64,000 bases of DNA, from NCBI RefSeq assembly GCF_032878875.1, contig NZ_CP118157.1:2976001-3040000 (forward strand), given 5' to 3'. Origin of the DNA: Microbacterium sp. AB (lineage in GTDB: Bacteria > Actinomycetota > Actinomycetes > Actinomycetales > Microbacteriaceae). Made by a program: the position numbers and the translations under genes. The first letter of the stretch is position 1. Each line of letters begins with the position of its first letter. Of the stretch, positions 8,690 to 17,449 are shown piece by piece. Under the pieces are notes generated by a model, which saw only the letters and a list, made by a program, of their open reading frames with translations, did no database searches and was not told the DNA's origin.

Positions 8690-10480
8690 TCAGCCGCGCG
8701 CGGGCGGCGACGGGGGCCGCAGGCTGCCGCGGGTGTCGAGCGCGAGCTCCTCGGCGTCCATCGCGGTGATGAGCTCGCGCATGACCTCCTCGTTGAGGTT
8801 GCCCCTGTCGCGCTCCTCCAGCAGCACCTGGCGGCGCACCTCGAGCCATCCCTTCGACAGGTCGCGCACGCTCTCGTAGCTCGGTCGTCGCTGTCGGGAC
8901 GCCTCGTCGGCGGCCTCCGCGTCCTCCATCTCCCGTTCCGCCTTGCCTGCGTTCCTCTCGACGCGGAGCAGCGAGCGGGCGATGCGGTTGAACCGGTCCA
9001 CCGACTCCTCGCCGTAGGTCTCGGCCCACTCCCGCTGCTTGTCCCGGAGGTACTCCTTCCCCGCCTCGGCGCTGCGCCTACGGACGGCGTCGAGCTGTCG
9101 CTCCTCGTCGGCCCGCTCGGCGTCGGAGTTCACGCCCAGAGCCCGGATGAGCGGGGCGAGCGTCAGCCCCTGCAGCAGGAGGGTGCCGACCGTGACGACG
9201 AACGCGCAGACGATGAGCACCTCGACGTTCCCCTCCGACATGCCGTCGCCGGTGAGGTCGGGCAGCGCGGCCGCCATCGCGAGGGTGACCACGCCGCGCA
9301 TGCCCGCCCACGAGACGACGGCGCGCTCCTGGACGGACAGGGTCGGCTCGACGAGCCGCTGGCGGAGGGCCTTCCCGTCTGTGACACGGACGCGCTTCCC
9401 GAGCCGCTCTTGTCGGCGTCGGACGGCCCGACCGCGCCCGCTGTCCGGGTCCTTCCGGAAGGCCTCCGCCGCGTGCTTCCAGCGCATGAGCCGCCTCCGC
9501 TGCCACAGCTGTCCCCACGCGTAGCTGCTGTAGACGAAGACGGGGCGGACGACGAGCACGACGACGAACACGGCGAGCGCGAGCAGGAGGGTGTGCATGC
9601 CCGACCGCTCGCCCAGTTCGCGGACGACGTCCGGAAACTGCAGCCCGATGTAGGCGAACACGAAGCTCTCGAGCAGGAAGTCCATCGACGACCAGAGGGG
9701 GCCGTCCTGCTGACGCGTGGTGTAGCTCGTCCGCGGCGCGTTGAAGCCGACGTAGAGGCCCATCGCGACGACCGCGAGCACTCCCGACCCGTTCAGATGC
9801 TCGGCGATCGCGTAGGCGCCGAACGGCACGAGCAGCCCGAACGTCCCCGTCACGACGGGGTCGCTGACGCGCAGGCGCAGCTGATGCAGCGCGATGCCGA
9901 AGACGAGGCCGACCACGACTCCGACGACGACCGCCAGGACGAACTCCACGATGCCGTCCCACACGGTCACGGTCGCCCCGGCGACGATCGCGGCGAACAC
10001 GCGCACGAGGGTGAGGGACGTGGCGTCGTTGATGAGGCTCTCGCCCGACATGACGGTCATCACGCGGCGGGGCAGCCCGAGCTTGCGCGCCACGGCCGCC
10101 GCGGAGACGGCGTCGGGCGGCCCGACGATCGCGCCGAGGAGCAGCGCTCCGGCGAGGGTGAGCTCCGGCATGATCCACCACGCGACGAGCCCCACGGCGG
10201 CCGCCGTGACGAGCACGAGCCCGACCCCGAGACGGCGGATGTGCGGCAGCGAGCGCTTGAAGCTCACGAACGAGACCTCCAGCGACGCCGAGTACAGCAG
10301 CGGGGGCAACGTCAGGTTGAGCAGGAGATCGCCGTCGATCTCGATCTGCGGCACGAACGGGAGCAGCGACACGGCCAGGGCCACGCCCGTGACGACGAGG
10401 GGCGCGGGCAGCCCTCTCCACCGCGCGAACGCCGCGACCGCGACGGATCCGACGAGAACCACGAACACCTCGACGCCCAT
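8690..10480 (-). CDS. CPA1-type Na+/H+ antiporter
   Basis: A 596-residue cation/proton antiporter of the monovalent cation:proton antiporter-1 family (NhaP/NHE type) that exports Na+ or K+ in exchange for H+. About 12 membrane segments fill residues 5-430. The ion-binding motifs are visible: AIVGPPDAVSAAAVARK and SGESLINDATSL (the Asn-Asp pair), followed by SWAGMRGVVTLAMAAALP. A cytoplasmic tail of about 150 residues, rich in Arg, Glu and predicted helix, ends the protein and may be regulatory. A TACCCT box six bases before the ATG at 10480 suggests a leaderless mRNA. The 238 bases between its stop and clpC hold only the clpC promoter region. Confidence 0.9.
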   Translation of the reverse strand: MGVEVFVVLVGSVAVAAFARWRGLPAPLVVTGVALAVSLLPFVPQIEIDGDLLLNLTLPPLLYSASLEVSFVSFKRSLPHIRRLGVGLVLVTAAAVGLVAWWIMPELTLAGALLLGAIVGPPDAVSAAAVARKLGLPRRVMTVMSGESLINDATSLTLVRVFAAIVAGATVTVWDGIVEFVLAVVVGVVVGLVFGIALHQLRLRVSDPVVTGTFGLLVPFGAYAIAEHLNGSGVLAVVAMGLYVGFNAPRTSYTTRQQDGPLWSSMDFLLESFVFAYIGLQFPDVVRELGERSGMHTLLLALAVFVVVLVVRPVFVYSSYAWGQLWQRRRLMRWKHAAEAFRKDPDSGRGRAVRRRQERLGKRVRVTDGKALRQRLVEPTLSVQERAVVSWAGMRGVVTLAMAAALPDLTGDGMSEGNVEVLIVCAFVVTVGTLLLQGLTLAPLIRALGVNSDAERADEERQLDAVRRRSAEAGKEYLRDKQREWAETYGEESVDRFNRIARSLLRVERNAGKAEREMEDAEAADEASRQRRPSYESVRDLSKGWLEVRRQVLLEERDRGNLNEEVMRELITAMDAEELALDTRGSLRPPSPPARG

Positions 10481-10486
10481 ACCGGC

Positions 10487-10492
10487 AGGGTA
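10487..10492 (-). promoter_or_regulatory. -10 box TACCCT for leaderless antiporter gene
   Basis: TACCCT on the minus strand, six bases before the ATG at 10480. Confidence 0.45.
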
Positions 10493-10556
10493 TCCCGACG
10501 GCCCCGCCGCGCCGGCGCGCGGAATACCGCGGACGCCGTCCGCGTTGACCGTCTCG

Positions 10557-11609
10557 ATGTCCTCCGCACCTGCTCCCGCCCTGTCCGTGCTCGATCTCGT
10601 CTCCGTCCGAACCGGCCAGACCAGCTCCGAGGCGATCGCCGCCTCCCTGGCGCTCGCGCAGCGGGCGGACGAGCTGGGCTATCGGCGGTACTGGTTCGCC
10701 GAGCACCACAACATGCCCGCCGTCGCCTCGACCGCGCCACCCGTGCTGATCGCCGCCGCCGCGGCGCGCACGACGCGCATCCGCGTCGGCTCGGGCGGCG
10801 TCATGCTGCCCAACCACTCGCCGCTCATCGTCGCCGAGCAGTTCGCGGCGCTGGAGGCGCTGAACCCCGGCCGCATCGACCTCGGTCTCGGGCGTGCGCC
10901 CGGCAGCGACCCCGTCATCACGCAGCTGCTCCGCCAGTCGGGCACGACGAGCGAGGCCGACCGCTTCCCCGACAACGTCACCGACATCCTCGCGATCATG
11001 AGCCCGGACGGCGCCACCGTGCGCTTCACGTCCGGCGGCGAGTACGGGGTGCGCGCGACACCGGCCGCCGCGGGCGTGCCGGAGGTGTGGCTGCTCGGAT
11101 CGAGCGACTTCTCGGCGCAGCTCGCCGCGCGGTTCGGGCTGCCCTACGTGTTCGCGAACCACTTCGCCGGCGACGGCCTCGAACGCGCGATGGCGCTGTA
11201 CCGCAGTCAGTTCACGCCGAGCGCCTGGCTCGACGCGCCGAGGTCGTTCATCACGGCGAACGTCGTCGTCGCGCAGACCGAGGAGGAGGCGGAGCGGCGA
11301 GCGCTCCCCCAGCTGCGACAGTTCGCGCGGCTGCGCACGAACAAGCCGATGCGACCGCTCGAGACGATCGACGAGGTCCTCGCGAACCCCTCCGATCCGA
11401 TGGAGGAGACCCTCGTGCAGCAGGGCCGCTCCCGCTGGTTCGTCGGCACGGCCGATGCGGTGGCGGATGAGCTCCGCGCGTTCGCGGCGACGCACGGTGT
11501 GGACGAGGTGATGGTCTCGCCGTCGGCCGGGTCGTACGACGCCGACCCGAAGGACGCCGCGCCCGGCCGTCTCGAGACCGTCGAGCTGCTCGCCGCCGCA
11601 CTCGCCTGA
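10557..11609 (+). CDS. LLM-class flavin-dependent oxidoreductase (MsnO8 type)
   Basis: A 350-residue luciferase-like monooxygenase using FMN or F420. It begins LSVLDLVSVRTGQTSSEAI and carries YWFAEHHNMP, RVGSGGVMLPNHSPLIVAEQF and GRIDLGLGRAPGSDP, the signature of the single-subunit MsnO8 branch found next to no particular pathway in many actinobacteria. The substrate is unknown. The start is ATG 10557; no clear ribosome site precedes it, and an in-frame TTG at 10545 is an alternative. It is divergent from the antiporter gene (76 bases) and convergent with pheA across a large palindrome. Confidence 0.85.
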   Translation: MSSAPAPALSVLDLVSVRTGQTSSEAIAASLALAQRADELGYRRYWFAEHHNMPAVASTAPPVLIAAAAARTTRIRVGSGGVMLPNHSPLIVAEQFAALEALNPGRIDLGLGRAPGSDPVITQLLRQSGTTSEADRFPDNVTDILAIMSPDGATVRFTSGGEYGVRATPAAAGVPEVWLLGSSDFSAQLAARFGLPYVFANHFAGDGLERAMALYRSQFTPSAWLDAPRSFITANVVVAQTEEEAERRALPQLRQFARLRTNKPMRPLETIDEVLANPSDPMEETLVQQGRSRWFVGTADAVADELRAFAATHGVDEVMVSPSAGSYDADPKDAAPGRLETVELLAAALA

Positions 11610-11633
11610 CGCCCGACCTCATCCCGCCCTACC

Positions 11634-11695
11634 CGTTCGTGGGTGGAAAACGCCGTTTACCCGACCGGGAAAGCGGCGTTTTCCGCCCACGAACG
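11634..11695. repeat. Long intergenic palindrome between LLM and pheA genes
   Basis: Arms 11634-11655 and 11674-11695 pair over 22 bases with one G-T wobble, around an 18-base loop. It sits between two convergent genes, so it can serve as a two-way terminator. The A/T-rich GGAAAACGCCG core is unlike local base composition and suggests a dispersed repeat element. Confidence 0.7.
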
Positions 11696-11739
11696 TGATG
11701 CGGGCGCGGGCGAACGGGGCGCGGGCGCGGGCGCCGCTC

Positions 11740-12708
11740 CTACGACCCGGGCTCGCCCGCGATGAGCCCGCGCAGCCAGTCCCGCGCCTCGACGAAGGCG
11801 TCGTCGCCGTAGCGGTCGGGATGGTGGACGACCCGGCGGTCGGCGCGCGGGTACGAGCCGAGGAACACGACGCTCGGGCTGAACCGGCGCAGTCCCATGA
11901 GGGCGTCGGCCATCCGCTCGTCCGACACGTGCCCGTCCGCGTCGATGACGAAGCGATAGCGCCCGAGCGCGTCGCCGATCGGCCGTGACTCGAGCAGGCT
12001 CAGGTTGATGCCGCGCGTCGAGAACTGCTCGAGCAGCTCGAGCAGGGCGCCGGGCTCGTCCTTCGGCAGCTCGGCGACGAGGGACGTCTTGTCGGCGCCC
12101 GTCGGCGCAGGCGGAGCGACCGTCCCCGTGACGAGGACGAAGCGCGTGACGGCGCTGGCGTTGTCGCCGACGTTCTCCGCGAGCACCTCCACGTCGTAGT
12201 GGTCGGCGACGCCCGGCGCCGCGATCGCGACCTGGGCCGGGAGCGAGCCGTCGAGCATGCCGACGGCGCTGGCGACGTTGCTCGCGGCGACGATGTGCTC
12301 GTGATGGGGGATGCGCTGCCCGAGCCACGCGAGGCACTGGGCGTACGCGACCGGATGGCCGGCCACCGTGACGAGGTCGCGCGCGACGATCTCGTCGAGG
12401 GTCGTTCCGGGCGGCGCGACGAGCGAGAACCGCACGGGCACGATGTACTCGCCGACGATGCGCAGCCCCGGGATGGTCGCGAGCGCGTCCTGCGCGCTCG
12501 ACACGCCGCCCTCGACGGAGTTCTCGATCGCGATCATCGCGGCGTGCGCACGGTTTCCGACCACGTCGTCGAGCGCCTGGCCGACGTTGCTGACGGGCCG
12601 CCAGATCTGGCCGCGTGCCTCGGGGACCTGCGCGAGCGCGGCCTCCGTGAAGGTTCCCGCCGGCCCCAGATAGCTGTACGTGCGGCGTTCCGGGGCATCG
12701 GTGGACAT
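11740..12708 (-). CDS. pheA: Prephenate dehydratase
   Basis: A 322-residue enzyme that converts prephenate to phenylpyruvate in phenylalanine synthesis. The catalytic domain covers about residues 10-190, from YSYLGPAGTFTEAAL through IENSVEGGVSSAQDAL to the Thr-Arg-Phe motif SAVTRFVLV. A C-terminal ACT domain follows at about 207-285, with LLESRPIGDALGRYRFVID as the phenylalanine-binding ESRP region, so feedback inhibition is expected. There is no chorismate mutase domain, as usual in actinobacteria. The start ATG 12708 is seven bases after TAGGCT and has no ribosome site, which argues for leaderless translation. It is divergent from pgm. Confidence 0.95.
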   Translation of the reverse strand: MSTDAPERRTYSYLGPAGTFTEAALAQVPEARGQIWRPVSNVGQALDDVVGNRAHAAMIAIENSVEGGVSSAQDALATIPGLRIVGEYIVPVRFSLVAPPGTTLDEIVARDLVTVAGHPVAYAQCLAWLGQRIPHHEHIVAASNVASAVGMLDGSLPAQVAIAAPGVADHYDVEVLAENVGDNASAVTRFVLVTGTVAPPAPTGADKTSLVAELPKDEPGALLELLEQFSTRGINLSLLESRPIGDALGRYRFVIDADGHVSDERMADALMGLRRFSPSVVFLGSYPRADRRVVHHPDRYGDDAFVEARDWLRGLIAGEPGS

Positions 12709-12715
12709 GAGGATC

Positions 12716-12721
12716 AGCCTA
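12716..12721 (-). promoter_or_regulatory. -10 box TAGGCT for leaderless pheA
   Basis: TAGGCT on the minus strand, seven bases before the ATG at 12708. The identical hexamer precedes the threonine aldolase start. Confidence 0.55.
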
Positions 12722-12775
12722 GACGGCGACCGGGCGCGCGACGTCGGCGACTGTGCACGATCGACCCTCAGCAGG

Positions 12776-12781
12776 CAGACT
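12776..12781 (+). promoter_or_regulatory. -10-like box CAGACT for leaderless pgm
   Basis: CAGACT, six bases before the pgm ATG at 12788. The same hexamer in the same position precedes the helicase and the GntR gene at 38118. Confidence 0.4.
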
Positions 12782-12787
12782 GGGTGC

Positions 12788-14431
12788 ATGACGAGCCGCG
12801 CCGGACTCCCCGCCGAAGCATCCGACCTCATCGACGTCGACGAGCTGATCGCCGCGTACTACGACCGCTCCCCCGACCCCTCCGTCCCGGCGCAGCAGGT
12901 CGCCTTCGGCACGAGCGGCCACCGCGGATCGAGCCTGACCACGAGCTTCAACGAGAACCACATCCTCGCCACGACGCAGGCCATCGTCGACTACCGCCAC
13001 GACCAGGGCATCGCCGGACCGCTGTTCCTCGGCCGCGACACGCACGGGCTCTCGCTTCCCGCCGAGCGCAGCGCGATCGAGGTGCTCGTGGCGAACGGCG
13101 TGGACGTCCGCGTCGACGCGCGCGACTCGTGGGTGCCCACCCCGGCGCTGAGCCACGCCATCCTCGCCTGGAACCGCGGCCGCGAGGCCTCGGATCCGGG
13201 CCGGGCCGACGGCATCGTCGTGACCCCGAGCCACAATCCTCCGGCCGACGGCGGCTTCAAGTACAACCCGCCGCACGGCGGACCGGCGGACACCGACGCG
13301 ACGAGCTGGATCGCCGACCGCGCCAACGCGCTCATCGCCGAAGCGCTCGAGGGCGTGAGGCGCGTGCGCTTCGCCGACCTCGACGCCGACACGCTCGGCC
13401 AGCACGACTTCCGAGACGCATACGTGCGCGATCTGAGCGCGATCATCGACTTCGACGCCATCCGGAAGGCGGGGGTGCGCATCGGCGCCGACCCGCTCGG
13501 CGGCGCCTCGGTGGAGTACTGGGCGCTCATCGCCGAGCGCCACGGCATCGACCTCACGGTCGTCAACCCCGACGTCGATCCGACGTGGCGGTTCATGACC
13601 CTCGACTGGGACGAGAAGATCCGGATGGATCCGTCGTCGCCGTCCGCCATGGCCGCGCTCGTCGCGCGCCGGGACGAGTTCGACATCCTCACGGGGAACG
13701 ACGCCGACGCCGACCGTCACGGCATCGTGACGCCGGACGCGGGGCTGCTGAACCCCAACCACTACCTCGCCGTGGCGATCGACTACCTCTTCTCGCACCG
13801 GCCCGGCTGGCCTGCGGACGCGGCCGTGGGCAAGACGCTCGTCTCGTCGATGATCATCGACAAGGTCACGTCCGCGCTCGGCCGGCCGCTCCTCGAGGTG
13901 CCCGTCGGCTTCAAGTGGTTCGTCCCCGGCCTGCTCGACGGCTCCGTCGCCTTCGGCGGGGAGGAGTCGGCCGGGGCGTCCTTCCTCCGCGCCGACGGAT
14001 CGGTCTGGACGACCGACAAGGACGGCATCCTGCTGTGCCTGCTCGCCGCGGAGATCCTCGCCGTCACCGGCAAGACGCCGTCGCAGCGCTACGCGGAGCT
14101 GGAGGCCGAGTACGGCGCCTCCGCGTACCAGCGCGTGGACGCCCCGGCGTCCCCCGAGCAGAAGGCCGCGCTGAAGGCGCTCTCCCCCGACGACGTGACC
14201 GCGACCGAGCTCGCGGGCGAGGCCATCACGGCGAAGCTCTCGGAGGCGCCGGGCAACGGAGCCGCGATCGGCGGCCTCAAGGTGCAGACCGAGCACGCCT
14301 GGTTCGCCGCGCGGCCGTCCGGCACGGAGGACGTCTACAAGCTCTACGCCGAGTCGCTGAGGGGCGAGGAGCACCTCCGCCAGGTCCAGGAAGAGGCACG
14401 GGGCGTCGTCACTGCGGCACTCGGCGGCTGA
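12788..14431 (+). CDS. pgm: Phosphoglucomutase (alpha-D-glucose 1,6-bisphosphate-dependent)
   Basis: A 547-residue Pgm that interconverts glucose-1-phosphate and glucose-6-phosphate for glycogen, trehalose and wall sugar supply. It has the four expected sites: the phosphoserine loop TPSHNPPADGG with the catalytic Ser at residue 148, the Mg2+ loop GNDADADRHG, the sugar-binding GGEESAG, and the phosphate-binding ARPSGTEDVYKLYAES near the end. The length matches the E. coli Pgm class. The start at ATG 12788 gives the normal N-terminus (AFGTSGHRGS near residue 40); a CAGACT box lies six bases ahead and no ribosome site is seen. It is convergent with the AI-2E permease, whose stop is eight bases away. 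Confidence 0.96.
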   Translation: MTSRAGLPAEASDLIDVDELIAAYYDRSPDPSVPAQQVAFGTSGHRGSSLTTSFNENHILATTQAIVDYRHDQGIAGPLFLGRDTHGLSLPAERSAIEVLVANGVDVRVDARDSWVPTPALSHAILAWNRGREASDPGRADGIVVTPSHNPPADGGFKYNPPHGGPADTDATSWIADRANALIAEALEGVRRVRFADLDADTLGQHDFRDAYVRDLSAIIDFDAIRKAGVRIGADPLGGASVEYWALIAERHGIDLTVVNPDVDPTWRFMTLDWDEKIRMDPSSPSAMAALVARRDEFDILTGNDADADRHGIVTPDAGLLNPNHYLAVAIDYLFSHRPGWPADAAVGKTLVSSMIIDKVTSALGRPLLEVPVGFKWFVPGLLDGSVAFGGEESAGASFLRADGSVWTTDKDGILLCLLAAEILAVTGKTPSQRYAELEAEYGASAYQRVDAPASPEQKAALKALSPDDVTATELAGEAITAKLSEAPGNGAAIGGLKVQTEHAWFAARPSGTEDVYKLYAESLRGEEHLRQVQEEARGVVTAALGG

Positions 14432-14438
14432 GCCCCAC

Positions 14439-15590
14439 TCAGACGGCCGGGCGCTCCTTCTTGCGCGCCCATCTCGCCGGCGTGTTCGGACCGTCCCAGA
14501 CCTGCACGATGCCCCACACGACGGCGGCGAGGGGCGCGGCGAGGATGGCGCCCAGGATGCCGCCCAGGACGGTGCCGATCGTCAGCGCGATGAGGATGAC
14601 GAGCGAGTGGAGCTTGAGCGCGCGGCCCATGAGGACCGGCTGCAGCAGGTTGCCCTCGAGCTGGTTGACGACGATGACGATGGCGACGGCGATGACGGCC
14701 GCGACCGGTCCGTTCGCGACGAGCGCGACGAGAGCGGCGAGGACGCCCGCCACCGTGGCGCCGACGATGGGGATGAACGCCAGCAGGAAGACGAGCACCG
14801 TCAGCGGCAGCGCGAGCGGCACGCCGAGGATGAAGAGACCGGCCCCGATGCCGATCGCGTCGACGGCCGCGACGGCCGCCGTGCCGCGGATGTACGCGCC
14901 GAACGTCTCGACGGTCTTCACCCCGGCACGCTGCACGCGCGCGTACCACTCGCCCTCGAAGGGCCGGCTGAGGAACGCCCACAGCTGCGGGCCGTCCTTG
15001 AGGAAGAAGAACAGCACGACGACCAGGAGCACGAGGCCCGTGACGAAGGTCGCCACGGCCCCGACCCCTGCGACGGCGCCCGAGCCGAGGGCGTTGCCGA
15101 ACTGCGAGCTCGTGACGAAGTCGGTGATCGACGCGAACCACTCGTCGAGCTGATCCTGCGAGGGGGCGAAGGGCAGGGTGTTCACCCAGGCCAGCACCTG
15201 CTGGAAGCCCTCCGTCGCGCTGTCGTAGAGGTCCTCCCACTGGCTGCGCACGGCGGCGACCATCGCCCACACGATGCCGCCGAGGACGACGACGATACCC
15301 AGCAGGACGATGACGGTCGCGAGAGTGGCGTTGATCCGTGCGCGCAGCCACCTCATGATCGGCTCGAAGGCGCACGCGAGGATGAGCGCGAGGAGGACGG
15401 GGACGACGACGACCGAGAGGGACTGATACGCGATCACGAGACCCGCGGCGAGGACGGCGACGGCGATGATCTGGATCGACCGCGTCGCCAGCGTGCCGAA
15501 TCCGTCGCTCCACAGCGTCCGCGGCGTCGTGACCGATGCCGTGTGGATCGCCGCGCTGCGCTCAGCCGCTCGTCTGCCTCGTCCGAACAT
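14439..15590 (-). CDS. AI-2E transporter family permease (PerM/TqsA type)
   Basis: A 383-residue membrane protein with about eight transmembrane segments, in the family that includes TqsA, YdiK and PerM. Typical features are the paired N-terminal helices, a charged extracytoplasmic stretch of about 70 residues, the FFFLKDGPQLWAFL motif, and the C-terminal LPLTVLVFLLAFIPIVGATVAGVLAALVALVANGP and NQLEGNLLQPVLMGR blocks shared by the family. Members export various compounds or Na+; AI-2 export is shown for few, so the substrate is open. ATG 15590 is chosen over 15629 because an AGGGG site precedes it. Confidence 0.88.
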   Translation of the reverse strand: MFGRGRRAAERSAAIHTASVTTPRTLWSDGFGTLATRSIQIIAVAVLAAGLVIAYQSLSVVVVPVLLALILACAFEPIMRWLRARINATLATVIVLLGIVVVLGGIVWAMVAAVRSQWEDLYDSATEGFQQVLAWVNTLPFAPSQDQLDEWFASITDFVTSSQFGNALGSGAVAGVGAVATFVTGLVLLVVVLFFFLKDGPQLWAFLSRPFEGEWYARVQRAGVKTVETFGAYIRGTAAVAAVDAIGIGAGLFILGVPLALPLTVLVFLLAFIPIVGATVAGVLAALVALVANGPVAAVIAVAIVIVVNQLEGNLLQPVLMGRALKLHSLVILIALTIGTVLGGILGAILAAPLAAVVWGIVQVWDGPNTPARWARKKERPAV

Positions 15591-15674
15591 CGTCCGCCCC
15601 CTGTCGTCGTGACCGTGCCTTGAGCCCATCCTGCCCGATGAGCCCCGAACTTCCCGCAGCCTGACCGCGACGTC

Positions 15675-16769
15675 TCAGCTGCGCCAGCGCTCCCGACCGG
15701 CGAACGGGACCGCCTCGGGCCGGTCCGTCGACGTCGTGAGCACGACCCTGCGCCCCTCCTCCGCGGCGCGCAGGACTCCCGTCATGATGTCGAGCACGTG
15801 CAGCGCCATCGCTCCGCCCGCCCGCGGCTCGGCTCCCGGCGTCGTGCGGATGAAGTCGAGGAGGCCGACTCCGCGCGCGCCGTCCTCGTAGCCGCCGGAG
15901 ACGGGGAGCACGCGCTCCGTCCCGTCAGCCCCGCGCAGGACCACGTCCCCGTCGAAGCGGTTGGGGTCCGGCACGAGGAGCGTGCCGTCCGCGCCGTGCA
16001 CCTCGAGGGGCGAGGCCGTGGTCGCCGTGCCGTCGAAGCTCGTCACGATCGTCGAGAGCGCCCCGTTCGCGTGCTCGAGGATGCCCGACACGTGGGTGTC
16101 GACCTCGACGCGGATCGTCTCGCCCGCGCGAGGACCGGAGCCGATCACCCGCTCCGGACGCAGCCGCGACGCCGCTCCGCTCACGGCCACGACGGGGCCG
16201 AGGAGCGTGACGAGCGCGGACACGTAGTAGGGCCCCATGTCGAGCAGGGGGCCGCCGCCGGGCAGGTAGTAGAAGTCGGGGCTCGGATGCCAGCGCTCGT
16301 GCCCGGCGGTGACCATCGTGGCCGACGCCGCCAGCGGGCGCCCGATGAGGCCGTCGTCCACGGCGCGGCGCGCGGTCTGCACGCCGGTGCCGAGCACGGT
16401 GTCGGGGGCGGATCCCACGGAGACGCCCGCACGAGCGGCCGCGTCCACGATCTCGCGCCCCGACTCCACCGACAGGGCCAGCGGCTTCTCCCCGTACACC
16501 GCGCGACCGGCGCGGATCGCGGCGAGCGCGATCTCGGCGTGCGCAGCCGGGATCGTGAGGTTGAGCACGGTCTGCACGTCGGGGTGGCGGACGAGCTCGT
16601 CGACCGTCACCGCCCGCGCACCGGTCTCGTCCGCGACCGCACGGGCTCGATCGTCCGACAGGTCGGAGACGGCCGCGATGCGCACCGCGGGATGATCGCC
16701 GAGGGCGTCGAGGTACTGGCGCGAGATGTTCCCGAGCCCGACGATCCCTATGCCGTGCGGCCGGCCCAC
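15675..16769 (-). CDS. Gfo/Idh/MocA family oxidoreductase
   Basis: A 364-residue NAD(P)-dependent sugar or polyol dehydrogenase. The Rossmann start GIGIVGLGNISRQY is followed by AVYGEKPLALSVESGREIVDAA, the Glu-Lys-Pro of the active site, and a C-terminal alpha/beta domain with GPLLDMGPYYVSALVTLLGP. I chose GTG 16769: it lies in frame 22 bases inside the ThuA gene behind a GAGAGGGGG ribosome site, whereas no ATG is close. It is the last gene of a three-gene operon (Gfo, ThuA, Gfo). The arrangement points to oxidation of a sugar or glycoside by paired dehydrogenases; the substrate cannot be read from sequence. Confidence 0.88.
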   Translation of the reverse strand: MGRPHGIGIVGLGNISRQYLDALGDHPAVRIAAVSDLSDDRARAVADETGARAVTVDELVRHPDVQTVLNLTIPAAHAEIALAAIRAGRAVYGEKPLALSVESGREIVDAAARAGVSVGSAPDTVLGTGVQTARRAVDDGLIGRPLAASATMVTAGHERWHPSPDFYYLPGGGPLLDMGPYYVSALVTLLGPVVAVSGAASRLRPERVIGSGPRAGETIRVEVDTHVSGILEHANGALSTIVTSFDGTATTASPLEVHGADGTLLVPDPNRFDGDVVLRGADGTERVLPVSGGYEDGARGVGLLDFIRTTPGAEPRAGGAMALHVLDIMTGVLRAAEEGRRVVLTTSTDRPEAVPFAGRERWRS

Positions 16770-17449
16770 AGCAGCCCCCTCTCGACGATCCGGCGGACGT
16801 CGTCGTCCTGCAGCACCTCGGGGCTGTGTCCGGGGGTCGCGACGAACACGCGGCCCTCGCCCCACTCCCGCGTCCACACCGCGGGCGAGGTGACGGGCCG
16901 GTGCCACGGATGCCACGGACGGACGGGATGGGTCGTCGTCGCGAGCACGTCGATGAGATCGTCGTGCAGGACCCAGTACTGCTCCGTCGTGAGGGTGAAG
17001 TCGCCGATGCCCGCCGTGATGGGATGCGTGCGCCCGGCCTCGGTGATCTCGACCGTGTATTCGAGATAGTTGTCGCTCGGGTCCCCCACGACGAGGTCGG
17101 GGTGCGTGCTCGGATGCGTCGCGAACTGCCCTCCCACGAGCTGCAGGTAGTCGGAGCTGTTGCGGAACGAGTCGGCGATGCCGCCGTGCCATCCGGCGAG
17201 CCCCGTCCCCGCGCGCACCGCGGCGATGAGCCCGCGCAGCTCCTCGGGCTCGATCGTCGACATCGTCACGCTCTGCAGGATGAGGTCGGTCGACGCGAGC
17301 TCGTCCGCGTCGGCGTACACCTCGGTCGACTCCTCGACGCGCACGCGGTAGCCGTGCTCCTCGAGGAAGGGGATGAACAGCTCCGTCGCCTCGACGGGGC
17401 GATGCCCGTCCCAGCCGCCGCGGACGACGAGCGCCTTGGCCTCGGTCAT
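16748..17449 (-). CDS. ThuA-like domain protein
   Basis: A 233-residue protein of the ThuA (trehalose utilisation) family, which has a class I glutamine amidotransferase-like fold. The family motifs GGWDGHRP (11-18), LAGWHGGIADSFR (84-96), YWVLHDDLIDVLATT and PAVWTREWGEGRVFVATPGHSPEVL are present. Members are usually paired with Gfo/Idh oxidoreductases in disaccharide or sugar-amide breakdown, and here one lies on each side. The ATG at 17449 overlaps the stop of the upstream Gfo gene, and its own 3' end overlaps the next start, so all three are translationally coupled. Enzymatic activity of the family is still unsettled. Confidence 0.9.
   Translation of the reverse strand: MTEAKALVVRGGWDGHRPVEATELFIPFLEEHGYRVRVEESTEVYADADELASTDLILQSVTMSTIEPEELRGLIAAVRAGTGLAGWHGGIADSFRNSSDYLQLVGGQFATHPSTHPDLVVGDPSDNYLEYTVEITEAGRTHPITAGIGDFTLTTEQYWVLHDDLIDVLATTTHPVRPWHPWHRPVTSPAVWTREWGEGRVFVATPGHSPEVLQDDDVRRIVERGLLWAGRTA

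Noticed and set aside
9894..10556. N-terminal extension of the LLM oxidoreductase frame
   Set aside because: The extra 221 residues are antisense to the Na+/H+ antiporter; the family begins at about 10557.
12199..15153. 984-residue plus-strand frame over pheA, pgm and the AI-2E gene
   Set aside because: It crosses three real genes in other frames and is Arg/Pro-rich without family features.
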